A stretch of 64,000 nucleotides of DNA from Alphaproteobacteria bacterium (GTDB taxonomy: Bacteria > Pseudomonadota > Alphaproteobacteria > Rhizobiales > Xanthobacteraceae), in contig VGEP01000020.1 of assembly GCA_016869215.1 (NCBI GenBank), forward strand, positions 1 to 64,000, written 5' to 3'. Positions 1 to 7,337 of the stretch are shown in pieces. The notes below the pieces were generated by a model. It saw nothing but the letters and a program-made list of their open reading frames with translations. It ran no database searches and was not told where the DNA came from. The position numbers were made by a program, and so were the translations under genes. Position 1 is the first letter of the stretch, and each line of letters starts with the position of its first letter.

Positions 1-500
1 CCCGGGCTCGGCGCGCGGGCGACCGGCGCGGGCCTGCTCTCGGAGCGTTGCGGCGCAGCGGTCCTCGGCGCGGGCGCGCTTTGCTCGACCCGCTTCGGCT
101 CCGGCGGCCGCTCGGGCTGCTTTTCGGCGGCCTTGGGTTCCTCGCGCGCTGGCCGCTGCGGCTGCGGCAGCGTCACCACCGCAGGAGTTTCGACCTTGGG
201 CAACGGCTCCACCTCCCGCCGCTCGACCGGTTGCGGCGCCGGTTCGGGCACCGCCTGCGATTCGATCATCTCCGGTCCCGGCGCGACATCGGCCTGCGAC
301 TGCGGCGCAGCCGCAAGCGGCGCAAGATCGACGATCACCGCCGGCGCCATCGCCGCGCCCTCGGGCCGCGGCAGCGGCGCCAGAACATAGGCTGCGACCA
401 GCGCCGAATGCGCAGCGACCGCGACCGCGGCCGCGATTGTCCAGCGGCCGAGCTCCGCGCCGGCAGCACCGTCCGCCACCGTCAGCGCCCGCGCCGTCAT
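1..500 (-). CDS. tonB: TonB-like energy transducer, N-terminal part (runs off the window)
   Basis: The reading frame starts at the ATG complementary to 498-500 and stays open to the window edge, so only about 166 N-terminal residues are present. A short cytoplasmic start is followed by a hydrophobic segment at about residues 20-44, then a long Pro/Glu/Ala/Arg-rich stretch with PEPAPQP- and KPPEPK-like runs, the periplasm-spanning linker typical of TonB. The C-terminal receptor-contacting domain is outside the window. Its start overlaps the exbD stop (ATGA), so translation is probably coupled. With ExbB/ExbD it should pass proton-motive energy to outer-membrane receptors for siderophores, haem or vitamins. 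Family assignment rests on layout and composition, since the diagnostic C-terminus cannot be seen. Confidence 0.8.
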   Translation of the reverse strand, partial: MTARALTVADGAAGAELGRWTIAAAVAVAAHSALVAAYVLAPLPRPEGAAMAPAVIVDLAPLAAAPQSQADVAPGPEMIESQAVPEPAPQPVERREVEPLPKVETPAVVTLPQPQRPAREEPKAAEKQPERPPEPKRVEQSAPAPRTAAPQRSESRPAPVARAPSP

Positions 501-922
501 GGTCCGTTCCGGCTCTCCAGCCCGACGAGGGCGACCTTGAGATAACCCGCCTCGCGCAGTGCATTCATCACCGCGATCACCTCGCCGTAGCTCACCGAGC
601 GGTCGGCGCGCAGGAAGATGCGCTCGTCGCGGTTGCCCTTGGTGACGGCAGCGAGCGCCGCGGCCAGCGTTTCGCGCGCGACCGCCTGCTCGCCGATGGC
701 GAGCGTGAGGTCGGCCTTGACCGTCAGATAGACCGGCTTGTCAGGCCGCTGCTGCTGCTGCGCGGTCGAGGCCGGCAGATCGACCGCGATATCGACGGTC
801 GCGAGCGGCGCCGCGATCATGAAAATGATCAGCAGCACGAGGATCACGTCGATGAACGGGGTGACGTTGATCTCGTGGGTCTCGACGAAATCCTCGTCGT
901 CGTGTGCGAGCCGGATCGCCAT
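497..922 (-). CDS. exbD: ExbD biopolymer transport protein
   Basis: 141 residues, normal for ExbD. The N-terminus carries the hallmark EINVTPFIDVILVLLIIFM segment at about residues 17-36: one transmembrane helix with the essential Asp (FIDV) that takes part in proton use. A periplasmic globular domain rich in beta/alpha pattern follows (VYLTVKADLTLAIG, ERIFLRADRSVSYGEV). ExbD with ExbB forms the inner-membrane proton-driven motor that energises TonB. It lies 4 bases after exbB and overlaps tonB by 4 bases, so exbB-exbD-tonB is one operon. A TolR paralogue is the main alternative, but the tonB-like gene downstream argues for ExbD. Confidence 0.93.
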   Translation of the reverse strand: MAIRLAHDDEDFVETHEINVTPFIDVILVLLIIFMIAAPLATVDIAVDLPASTAQQQQRPDKPVYLTVKADLTLAIGEQAVARETLAAALAAVTKGNRDERIFLRADRSVSYGEVIAVMNALREAGYLKVALVGLESRNGP

Positions 923-926
923 CGCC

Positions 927-1748
927 CTACTCCGCCGCGCGCGGCAGCGCCATCGGCGCGCGATCGAGATCGCGGCTGAGCAGCCGCATGGTCAGTGCCG
1001 AGCCGTCGCCGATCAGCGCGCGAAAACCGCCGATCGAGCGCGCAAACGCGTTGTAGATGACGACCGCGGGGATCGCGGCGAACAGGCCGAGCGCGGTTGC
1101 GAGCAAGGCTTCCGCGATGCCAGGCGCGACCACCGCGAGATTGGTGGTCTGCGCGTTGGAGATGCCGATGAAGCTGTTCATGATGCCCCAGACGGTGCCG
1201 AACAGGCCGACGAAGGGCGCGGTCGCGCCGATGGTGGCGAGCGCGCCCATGCCGCGGCCGACGCCGCGCGCGGCCTCGGCCTCGATCCGCTGCAGGAGCC
1301 AGGCGACGCGCTCCTTCACGCCCTCGGGGTCGGCGCCAGGCGATGCGTTCAGCTCCGCGAGCGCCGTATGCAAGAGCCGCGACACCGCTCCGCTGCGCTC
1401 GCCGATCAGCGCGCTCGCCTCCGCGAGCGTGCGCGACTCGTTGAGCGCTGCGAGCGCCGCCCGCGCGTAGCGCTTGGCCAGCCGCAATTCCACAACCTTC
1501 GCGAACCAGATCGTCCAGGTGACGAGCGAGGCGAACACCAGCCCGACCATCACCGCCTTCACCACCGCATCGGCGTTGAGAAACATGCCCCACGGCGACA
1601 GGTCGCGCGGCAGATCGGCGACCGCGAGAGCCGGGGCCGGCGCTACATCCTGTGCGAACGCGCCCCCCGCCAACGTCAGGCCCGCGACGGCCACGGCGGA
1701 TCGAAGAGCGGGCCGCCACACGATTTTCATCCCTTTGCGGCTCATCAC
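927..1748 (-). CDS. exbB: ExbB, tonB-system energizer
   Basis: 273 residues, first gene of exbB-exbD-tonB. It is of the long ExbB type: an N-terminal signal-like helix (about residues 13-33, ending GGAFAQ), a short Pro/Ala linker, then a first membrane helix (KAVMVGLVFASLVTWTIWFAK) and two further helices in the MotA/TolQ/ExbB proton-channel domain (LATIGATAPFVGLFGTVWGIMNSF and AEALLATALGLFAAIPAVVIYN). Those last two motifs are diagnostic. The product forms the pentameric inner-membrane channel around ExbD. Three Met codons (residues 1, 2 and 7) compete as start; the first is used here. A tandem 8-bp repeat lies 33 bases upstream. Confidence 0.93.
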   Translation of the reverse strand: MMSRKGMKIVWRPALRSAVAVAGLTLAGGAFAQDVAPAPALAVADLPRDLSPWGMFLNADAVVKAVMVGLVFASLVTWTIWFAKVVELRLAKRYARAALAALNESRTLAEASALIGERSGAVSRLLHTALAELNASPGADPEGVKERVAWLLQRIEAEAARGVGRGMGALATIGATAPFVGLFGTVWGIMNSFIGISNAQTTNLAVVAPGIAEALLATALGLFAAIPAVVIYNAFARSIGGFRALIGDGSALTMRLLSRDLDRAPMALPRAAE

Positions 1749-1780
1749 GAATTTCCAACGCTAAGGCGGCCCGATGCCAA

Positions 1781-1796
1781 TGTTACATTGTTACAT
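1781..1796. repeat. Tandem direct repeat TGTTACAT x2 upstream of exbB
   Basis: Two perfect, abutting copies of TGTTACAT lie 33 bases upstream of the exbB start in an otherwise GC-rich gap. The position suits an operator or promoter element for the exbB-exbD-tonB operon. The controlling protein is unknown; an iron or haem regulator is a guess from the genes only. Confidence 0.4.
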
Positions 1797-2152
1797 CGAT
1801 CTTGGGCCGCTGGCCAAGCATTGCGCTGGCACCCCGCATCCGGCCGACGGCGGCGCGCGGCACCGATCTCGCCGCCGCATCTGTATTGCCTCACGCGCAC
1901 GGGAAAAAGGCCCGCGCCCTGGAATATGTCGAAACAGACGGAGCGCAGGACGGCTGCAAATGCACAAGGCGGCTCGCCGACCGCGGCGTTGCGCGCGTTC
2001 GAATTGGGCAATACCGCGGCAATGCTGCTCGACCGTTCAATTCCGGAACCGCCACGCAGCCTCTGCGTTGACCCCACGAACGCGGTCGGGTTTCCGATCG
2101 CGCGGCGCCGGGCGGCCTTCCCCCCTCCCCCCGACAGAAGCCGTCCGGCGCA
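1797..2152. other. Gene-poor stretch between exbB and a small hypothetical gene
   Basis: About 356 bases with overlapping frames on both strands that are Arg/Pro/Ala-rich and low in complexity, as GC-rich non-coding DNA gives. I see no credible gene, RNA or repeat here. Confidence 0.4.
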
Positions 2153-2395
2153 TTACACCGCTTCGGGCATCGCGCGCGCCGTACCGCGCCGGACGTGGCT
2201 TCGGGGTGCCGCATCGTCTTGGGAGTCTTCGCAAACCCAAGCCTGCGGCGCGAACCATTCGTGGTCGCCTCCGCAGAGCGCGCATCGCGTACGCGCAAAG
2301 AACACCGGCGCGCGCGCAAACTCGTCGCCGTTCATCTCATAGCCGGTCGGAATCCCGCGCCCGGTCCGCGGGCAGCGGATCATCAAAATGCCCAT
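2153..2395 (-). CDS. Conserved hypothetical protein with Cys motif
   Basis: 80 residues from the ATG at 2395, or 76 from the Met of MIRCPRTG at 2383. The start region MIRCPRTGRGIPTGYEM and the paired cysteines (MIRCP at the start, RCALCGGDHEWFAPQAWVC later) suggest a small zinc-ribbon-like fold. From memory, short proteins with an MIRCP-x-TG start and an HEWFAKDAWVC-like end are common in Bradyrhizobium relatives with no known function. The frame is open upstream to 2467, but the extra residues look non-conserved, so the inner start is preferred. It is monocistronic and followed by a long gap before exbB. Confidence 0.65.
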   Translation of the reverse strand: MGILMIRCPRTGRGIPTGYEMNGDEFARAPVFFARTRCALCGGDHEWFAPQAWVCEDSQDDAAPRSHVRRGTARAMPEAV

Positions 2396-2624
2396 GACAG
2401 CCTCGTTCGGATGACGTCGCTCCAGTTCGCCTTTGTGAGACTCCCGATAGCGCGGCTGTACGAACATAGTTTGACAGCGCGCGGGCCATACTGGGGCAAT
2501 TGCGCCGCATGGAACGCTCCGGCGTCTCCGCAGTTGTTCGGGCAGACTTTCTTTTCATCCAACGACTTGCCGCGACGCCACCGCGCTTGCGGTCGCGGCC
2601 GTTTGCGCGCTCGGCGCGGTCGTC

Positions 2625-2882
2625 ATGCTCGCCTCAGCGTCGGTGCTGGCGCTGGAGCCTAAGGTCGGCGGCGTCTATGCGCGGCTCATCGTCGGCGGCG
2701 CATTCGTTCTGCTCGCAGGGGGCACGCTGCTCATGCTTCACTTGGCGCGCGCGGAGCGCCGCAATGGCGCAGCGTTGAGCGCCGCCCTCAGCACGCGCGC
2801 CGGCGGCGACGAGGCGCTGCGCCGCCAGACGCAATTCGCGCAGATCGCGATGATGGTCGAAGCGGTGATGATCGAATATTGA
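2625..2882 (+). CDS. Small membrane protein, start uncertain
   Basis: 85 residues from the only ATG. One clear membrane helix (ARLIVGGAFVLLAGGTLLML, about residues 20-40) follows an ALEPKVGGVY segment, then a polar tail. The frame is open upstream to 2475, where it encodes another hydrophobic stretch (ALAVAAVCALGAVVML) but has no ATG, GTG or TTG. The real protein therefore may have two helices with an odd start, or the gene has lost its start. After the TGA at 2880-2882 the same frame encodes LLRRSGRR and then a second stop, so the tail may also be shortened. It resembles small phage-holin-like membrane proteins of rhizobia; this is family resemblance only. Confidence 0.45.
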   Translation: MLASASVLALEPKVGGVYARLIVGGAFVLLAGGTLLMLHLARAERRNGAALSAALSTRAGGDEALRRQTQFAQIAMMVEAVMIEY

Positions 2883-2956
2883 CTGTTGCGGCGCTCCGGC
2901 CGCCGCTGAGCGGCCCCGGAATCACCGAACTCTGACGGACAGCCCGGCCGCGGCAA

Positions 2957-3751
2957 TCACGCCATGGCGCGGCGCTGCGGGCTCTGGGCCTTGCGCTCGA
3001 AGAACAGCACCTGGCTGATGACCGCCGACACGGTCGCGGGCTGAAACGGCTTGGCGATCAGGAACGCCGGCTCCGGCCGCTCGCCGGTGAGGAAGCGTTC
3101 GGGATAGGCGGTGATGAAGATCACCGGCACCTCGAAGGAGTCGAGCATCTCGTTGACGGCGTCGAGGCCCGAGCTGCCGTCGGCCAGCTGGATGTCGGCG
3201 AGCACCAACCCCGGCCGCCTGGCCTTGGCGAGCGTGACCGCGGCGGCATGGGTGCGCGCGACGCCGAGCACGCGATGGCCGAGCGACTCCACGAGGCCCT
3301 CCAGATCCATGGCAATGAAGGTCTCGTCCTCGATGATCAGCACGTCGGTCGAGATCTCGGCGGCAAGCTCGCGCCCGGCTTCCTCGACCAGCGTGCGCAG
3401 TTGCGCCACGTCCACCTCCAGGATCGCGGCCGCGTCCTCCTCCGAAAAGCCCTCCAGTGCCACCAGCAGGAAAGCCTGCCGGGGCAGCGGAGTGATGTTG
3501 GCGATGCGCCGCTCGACCTGGAGCTCCGGGCCTGAACCGCCGTTGAGCGCAATCGAGCCCCAGACCTTGGTGAACAAGCGATATAGTGCGACTCGCGGCG
3601 ACGGTGCCTGCTGCAGCAGCCCCGGCTCCGCGATCAGGGCCTCGAGCGCGGCCGCCACATAGGCGTCGCCGGAGCCCTGGCCGCCCGCCAACGCACGGGC
3701 GTAACGGCGCAGAAACGGCAAATGTTGAGCGACGGCTTGCGACGGCGACAT
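2957..3751 (-). CDS. phyR: PhyR, general stress response regulator
   Basis: 264 residues with the defining inverted layout. Residues 1-135 form a sigma-factor-like domain (region 2-like start HLPFLRRYARAL, region 4-like GFSEEDAAAILEVDVAQLRTLV). Residues 136-255 form a receiver with acidic pair E141-D142, phospho-acceptor D186 in LVLADIQLAD, T214 in FITAYPERF and the conserved Lys in IAKPF. When phosphorylated, PhyR binds the anti-sigma factor NepR through its sigma-like domain and releases EcfG. It is divergent from nepR-ecfG, the standard alphaproteobacterial arrangement. No HWE/PhyK histidine kinase gene lies next to it here. Start ATG at 3751 is preceded by a GGGAGGGT ribosome-binding site. 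Confidence 0.96.
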   Translation of the reverse strand: MSPSQAVAQHLPFLRRYARALAGGQGSGDAYVAAALEALIAEPGLLQQAPSPRVALYRLFTKVWGSIALNGGSGPELQVERRIANITPLPRQAFLLVALEGFSEEDAAAILEVDVAQLRTLVEEAGRELAAEISTDVLIIEDETFIAMDLEGLVESLGHRVLGVARTHAAAVTLAKARRPGLVLADIQLADGSSGLDAVNEMLDSFEVPVIFITAYPERFLTGERPEPAFLIAKPFQPATVSAVISQVLFFERKAQSPQRRAMA

Positions 3752-3814
3752 GGAAACCCTCCCGTTTTGGGCAGAATAACCCCAGGTTCGCAGTCAATTC
3801 ACCAGTTCAAAAAA

Positions 3815-3833
3815 GGTTCCCGGCCCGGGAACC
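3815..3833. promoter_or_regulatory. 19-bp perfect palindrome containing two head-to-head EcfG -35 elements
   Basis: GGTTCCCGGCCCGGGAACC is a perfect inverted repeat with 9-base arms around one central C. The right arm supplies the -35 of the nepR-ecfG promoter. The left arm presents the same GGAACC toward phyR, but no CGTT follows at 16-17 bases (AATT/ATTG instead), so a phyR-directed EcfG promoter is only half supported. Confidence 0.6.
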
Positions 3834-3852
3834 CCGGCGCGTTTGGGACGTT
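3828..3852 (+). promoter_or_regulatory. EcfG-type promoter for nepR-ecfG
   Basis: GGAAC at 3828-3832 and CGTT at 3849-3852 are separated by 16 bases, an exact match to the known EcfG consensus GGAAC-N16/17-CGTT. It lies 114 bases before nepR, so the locus should be autoregulated by EcfG. Confidence 0.85.
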
Positions 3853-3965
3853 CAGTACCATCGTAGAGGCGTCCTTAGCCGCCGGTCATCGAGCCTGGGG
3901 CCGATTGGCTCGTCCCAGGCCCGTAGCTTGGCCATCAACCGGAGATATGGGCGCGGGGGTTACCG

Positions 3966-4196
3966 ATGAAAGAGCGAAAACCGCCCGATGGGGCAGATTC
4001 CCAAGAACCGATGCAAGAACAACCACACGCAAGACGGGGCAAGCGGGGCGACGCAGCGCTCGGCCGCGAGATTCAATCGAAGCTCGGCCAGCAGCTGCGC
4101 GCCTACTACGACGGCCTGATCGAGCCCACGCCGGACCGGTTCGCCGATCTCCTGCGCAGGCTCGAAAAGCCTGGCGACAAGGAAACCCCCGAATGA
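3966..4196 (+). CDS. nepR: NepR anti-sigma factor
   Basis: 76 residues, normal for NepR. A charged, disordered N-terminus of about 30 residues precedes the conserved core LGREIQSKLGQQLRAYYDGLIEPTPDRFADLLRRLE, the two helices that hold EcfG. In unstressed cells NepR sequesters EcfG; phosphorylated PhyR takes NepR away. Its TGA overlaps the ecfG ATG (ATGA), so the anti-sigma and sigma factors are translationally coupled. It lies downstream of the EcfG promoter at 3828-3852, giving feedback. Confidence 0.94.
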   Translation: MKERKPPDGADSQEPMQEQPHARRGKRGDAALGREIQSKLGQQLRAYYDGLIEPTPDRFADLLRRLEKPGDKETPE

Positions 4197-4738
4197 GCTT
4201 GGACCCCTCAATCCGCGACGCGATGCTCGCGGCGGTCCCCAGCCTTCGTGCCTTCGCCATATCGCTGTGCGGCAACGTCGACCGCGCGGACGATCTGGTG
4301 CAGGAAACGCTTTTGCGTGCGCTTGCCAACATTCATTCGTTCCAGCCGGGCACCAATATGCCGGCGTGGCTTTTCACCATTCTGCGCAACCTGTTCCGCT
4401 CCGAATACCGCAAGCGCCGCCGCGAGGTTGAGGACGCCGACGGCAGCTACGCCGAAACGCTGAAGTCGCAACCCGAGCAGCCCGGCCACGTGGAGTTCAA
4501 CGAATTCCGCAACGCGCTTGCGAAGCTCCCCGACGACCAGCGCGAAGCTCTGATCCTCGTCGGCGCATCCGGCTTCTCCTACGAGGAAGCGGCCAACATC
4601 TGCGGCTGTGCGGTCGGCACCATCAAGAGCCGCGTCAACCGGGCGCGCACCCGTCTCGCCAAGCTGCTCGGCATCGACAATCCCGGCGACTTCGGCCCCG
4701 ATCTCGCCACGCGCGCCGTGCTCTCCGACGACGCCTGA
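4193..4738 (+). CDS. ecfG: EcfG (RpoE4-type) general stress sigma factor
   Basis: 181 residues from the ATG that overlaps the nepR stop; the frame is open far upstream, but that part has no conservation. Region 2 includes AISLCGNVDRADDLVQETLLRALANIHSF and the -10-contacting MPAWLFTILRNLFRSEYRKRRRE. Region 4 includes LPDDQREALILVGASGFSYEEAANICGCAVGTIKSRVNRARTRL, the helix-turn-helix that reads GGAAC. It directs RNA polymerase to general stress genes. nepR overlap, divergent phyR and the self-type promoter upstream make this the complete core switch. Confidence 0.95.
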   Translation: MSLDPSIRDAMLAAVPSLRAFAISLCGNVDRADDLVQETLLRALANIHSFQPGTNMPAWLFTILRNLFRSEYRKRRREVEDADGSYAETLKSQPEQPGHVEFNEFRNALAKLPDDQREALILVGASGFSYEEAANICGCAVGTIKSRVNRARTRLAKLLGIDNPGDFGPDLATRAVLSDDA

Positions 4739-4801
4739 CGCGGCCTTCCCTGGCGCCGCGGCCATTTGCGACTCGCCGAATTCTCTGCAATCCATTGCGC
4801 C

Positions 4802-5605
4802 ATGACGGCGGCCCCGACGATCCTGGTGTTCGATTCCGGACTCGGAGGCCTCACCGTTTTCCGCGAGACGGTCCGGGCACGGCCGGACGCGCAGTTCGTC
4901 TATGCCGCCGACGACGCGTTCTTTCCTTACGGCAGGCACGGCGAGCCGGAGTTGGTCGCGCGCGTGCTCGCGGTCATGCAGGAACTGATCGACGCGCACC
5001 GGCCCGACCTGGTGGTGATCGCCTGCAACACCGCTTCGACGCTGGTGCTGCCGCAATTGCGGACGCGCTTTGCGGTGCCGTTCGTCGGCACCGTGCCTGC
5101 GATCAAACCGGCCTGCGCGGCGTCGGTCAGCCGGATGGTATCGGTGCTCGGCACCGAGGCGACCGTGCAGCGCGAATACACCCGCGCGCTGATCCGCGAT
5201 TTTGGCGGCGGTTGCGAGGTCACGCTCGTGGGCTCGCCGCGGCTTGCCGAACTGGCCGAGGCTGCGCTCAAGGGAGAGGCAGCCGCGGACGCCGACATCG
5301 CAGCCGAGATCGCGCCTTGTTTTGTCGGGAGCGGCAGCCGCCGCACCGATACCGTGGTGTTGGCCTGCACCCACTTCCCGCTGCTGCTCGACCGCTTCAA
5401 CCGCCTCGCGCCCTGGCCGGTTAATTTCATCGACCCCGCCGCGGCGATCGCGCGCCGGGTGGCGGACCTGCTGCCGCCCCCGGTTGCCGGGGCTTCGACC
5501 CAGCCTGCCCGCCTCGTTTTCACCTCCGGGCGGGCGCCGGAGCCGCCATTGCGGGCTGCGCTGGCGAATTTCGGGATCGCCGAAGGCGCATCCGCCGGCG
5601 TTTGA
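4802..5605 (+). CDS. murI: Glutamate racemase
   Basis: 267 residues from the ATG at 4802; a TTG at 4766 would add 12 unlikely residues. MurI interconverts L- and D-glutamate, giving D-Glu for peptidoglycan. Visible motifs are FDSGLGGLTVF at residues 10-20, catalytic C75 in VVIACNTAST and the second catalytic C189 in VVLACTHFPLL, so both proton-transfer cysteines are intact. Length is normal. It stands between the stress locus and rpsD with 63 bases after ecfG, and could be partly read through from the ecfG transcript. Confidence 0.94.
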   Translation: MTAAPTILVFDSGLGGLTVFRETVRARPDAQFVYAADDAFFPYGRHGEPELVARVLAVMQELIDAHRPDLVVIACNTASTLVLPQLRTRFAVPFVGTVPAIKPACAASVSRMVSVLGTEATVQREYTRALIRDFGGGCEVTLVGSPRLAELAEAALKGEAAADADIAAEIAPCFVGSGSRRTDTVVLACTHFPLLLDRFNRLAPWPVNFIDPAAAIARRVADLLPPPVAGASTQPARLVFTSGRAPEPPLRAALANFGIAEGASAGV

Positions 5606-5776
5606 CACCCCCGGGCTTTGGCCCTAGAAACGCGCCGGCTGACGGGCCGTTTGGGCCCGTTTGACGTTTCGCGACCCGCGGTCCGGCCAGTTTCCGCAAC
5701 GATTTGCGCTTTGGCTGCCGGGCCTGTCGGTTGCTCCCGTCCGGGGGCAACAGAGGAGGGCGCGATCCTCAACCGG

Positions 5777-5823
5777 CGCATGCCCCCGAAAAACGGGTAC
5801 CGGTTTTCGGACAAGGTCATGCG
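5777..5823. repeat. Dispersed palindromic repeat in the rpsD leader
   Basis: An imperfect palindrome of 47 bases with outer arms CGCATG/CATGCG and inner arms CCGAAAA/GGTTTTCGG around an ACCGGT-like centre. A second member of the same family is at 46901-46966. Similar units are very common between genes in Bradyrhizobium relatives (from memory). It lies 30 bases before rpsD and could fold in the mRNA leader. Confidence 0.7.
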
Positions 5824-5852
5824 TCAACAACGACGACCAAAATGAGGACGCG

Positions 5853-6470
5853 ATGACCAAGCGCCACGAGGCGAAGTACAAGATCGACCGCCGCATGGGC
5901 CAGAATGTCTGGGGCCGCCCGAAGAGCCCCGTCAACAAGCGCGAATACGGCCCCGGCCAGCATGGCCAACGCCGCAAGACCAAGCTCTCCGACTACGGCG
6001 TGCAGCTCAAGGCCAAGCAGAAACTGCGCGGCTACTACGGCAACATCTCCGAGCGCCAGTTCCGCGGCATTTACGCCGAGGCGCGCCGCCTCAAGGGCGA
6101 CACCGGCGCGCACATGGTGGGCCTGCTGGAGAGGCGCCTCGACACCGTGGTCTATCGTTCGAAGTTCGTGCCGACTGTGTTTGCGGCGCGCCAGTTCATC
6201 AACCACGGCCACATCAAGGTGAACGGCCGCCGGGTCAACGTGGCAAGCTACCGCCTTAAGGTCGGCGACGTGATCGAGGTCAAGGAAGCCTCGCGCCAGC
6301 TCGCGCTGGTGCTCGAGGCGCGCGCGCTCGCCGAGCGCGACGTGCCGGACTACATCGAAGTCGACGACGGCAAGATGACCGCCAAGCTCACCCGCATTCC
6401 GGGGCACAGCGACGTGCCGTACCCGGTGATGATGGAGCCGCACCTGGTCGTCGAATTCTACTCGCGCTGA
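5853..6470 (+). CDS. rpsD: Small ribosomal subunit protein S4
   Basis: 205 residues, full length. It begins [21 protein letters not shown], has the family core [30 protein letters not shown], and an S4 RNA-binding domain with [53 protein letters not shown]4 binds 16S rRNA early in 30S assembly and can repress ribosomal operons in other bacteria. It is monocistronic here: its own leader with a dispersed repeat, and a strong intrinsic terminator 25 bases after the stop. Start ATG at 5853 follows a GAGGACG ribosome-binding site; the longer frame upstream crosses the repeat and is not expected to be coding. Confidence 0.97.
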   Translation: MTKRHEAKYKIDRRMGQNVWGRPKSPVNKREYGPGQHGQRRKTKLSDYGVQLKAKQKLRGYYGNISERQFRGIYAEARRLKGDTGAHMVGLLERRLDTVVYRSKFVPTVFAARQFINHGHIKVNGRRVNVASYRLKVGDVIEVKEASRQLALVLEARALAERDVPDYIEVDDGKMTAKLTRIPGHSDVPYPVMMEPHLVVEFYSR

Positions 6471-6495
6471 TCGGCGTTCCACCCCCGATACGACG

Positions 6496-6524
6496 AAAGG
6501 CCGTCTTGCAGACGGCCTTTTTCG
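6496..6524 (+). terminator. Rho-independent terminator of rpsD
   Basis: Perfect 10-base arms AAAGGCCGTC and GACGGCCTTT around a TTGCA loop, ending in a T-run, 25 bases after the rpsD stop. Confidence 0.9.
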
Positions 6525-6723
6525 TTGGCGCGAATCGGCGGGGGTTTTGACGAGGCGGACGGTTTCCCCGCCGTCCGGCCGCCCAAGGATTAGGCATAAG
6601 CCTCTGAAATTGGCCGATATTGTGCGCCTTCTTGAAGACGGGCACCATATTTAGTAGATGGCCGGTGCGATTTGTGAACCTGCGCGTAACAAGACCTTGC
6701 GATCGCGAAAGGGGAAATCGCCC

Positions 6724-6960
6724 ATGAACGCCATACAAACCTTGAAGTCGTGGGTCGGCGCGTTGACGGAACTCGGCCTGATGCTGCTCGCATTGGGCAT
6801 CGTGTGTGCGTTGCTGGTCGGCGGCCAGAACATTCCGTTCTTCGGCAATGTCGCGGCCAACATCATGGCCTTCGTGAAGGACCTGGGCGCGAATGGCCTG
6901 GTCGGCCTGATCGCGTTGGGCCTGATCCTGTGGCTGTTCTCGAACCGCAATCTGTCCTGA
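6724..6960 (+). CDS. Small two-helix membrane protein, paralogue 1
   Basis: 78 residues from the ATG at 6724, which has a GAAAGGGGA ribosome-binding site. A short amphipathic start (MNAIQTLKSWVGALTEL) leads to a first helix (LMLLALGIVCALLVGG), a loop with FFGNVAANIMAFVKDLG, and a second helix (LVGLIALGLILWLF). The next gene at 7083 has the same length and layout (ELG...LILG/LLVGG..., VAxNxMxF), so they are tandem paralogues. I do not recognise a named function. A loop flanked by two helices suggests a small oligomeric membrane protein; its role is unknown. Confidence 0.75.
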   Translation: MNAIQTLKSWVGALTELGLMLLALGIVCALLVGGQNIPFFGNVAANIMAFVKDLGANGLVGLIALGLILWLFSNRNLS

Positions 6961-7037
6961 GCGCGTTGACGCCGGCCCGCGCCGCGCGCTGAGCCGCCGC
7001 GGGCCGTTCCTGATTTAAGTCTTCCTGGTTTCAAGCC

Positions 7038-7065
7038 CGGGTGGGGAGTTCGCGCTCCCCACCCG
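7038..7065 (+). other. Strong hairpin just before the second small membrane gene
   Basis: Arms CGGGTGGGGAG and CTCCCCACCCG (11 pairs) around a TTCGCG loop. No T-run follows; instead the AAGGGGGGG ribosome-binding site of the gene at 7083 starts four bases later. It may block or protect the downstream message rather than end transcription. Confidence 0.55.
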
Positions 7066-7082
7066 ACAAGGGGGGGCGAACC

Positions 7083-7319
7083 ATGATGGACCTGCTCGAA
7101 AAGACCCGGCGCTTTCTGTGGCTGTTCGTCGAGCTGGGTTTCCTGACGATCCTGTCGCTGATCCTGATCTACCTGATCCTCGGCGACAATTCCGGCGGCT
7201 TCGTCAAATCGGTCGCCGACAACGTGATGAAGTTCGCAGGCGGCATGCCCACGCCGAGCCTGATCGGCATCGGCGTCATTCTCGCCATCGTCTATCTGGT
7301 GATGCAGCGCCTGCGCTGA
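7083..7319 (+). CDS. Small two-helix membrane protein, paralogue 2
   Basis: 78 residues. Two membrane helices (LWLFVELGFLTILSLILIYLILG and PSLIGIGVILAIVYLVMQRLR) flank a soluble loop GGFVKSVADNVMKFAGGMP. It aligns end to end with the gene at 6724: ELG before helix one, an N-x-M-x-F loop motif and helix two near the C-terminus. The Arg ending (QRLR) suggests a cytoplasmic C-terminus. Start could be the first or second of two adjacent ATGs, both after an AAGGGGGGG ribosome-binding site. It ends 18 bases from the convergent grxD stop. Function unknown. Confidence 0.75.
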   Translation: MMDLLEKTRRFLWLFVELGFLTILSLILIYLILGDNSGGFVKSVADNVMKFAGGMPTPSLIGIGVILAIVYLVMQRLR

Positions 7320-7337
7320 CGTTCGCGCGAGCGAAGC

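Noticed and set aside
738-2342. 534-codon open frame on the plus strand opposite exbB
   Set aside because: It is antisense to clear ExbB/ExbD genes and is Arg/Ala/Pro-rich with no motif, as GC-rich codon bias produces.
2511-2535. Possible EcfG promoter (GGAAC then AGTT at 16 bases)
   Set aside because: The -10 is AGTT, not CGTT, and no secure gene start follows.
4208-5608. 466-codon minus-strand frame opposite ecfG and murI
   Set aside because: Both genes on the plus strand have intact motifs; the frame is His/Arg-rich noise.
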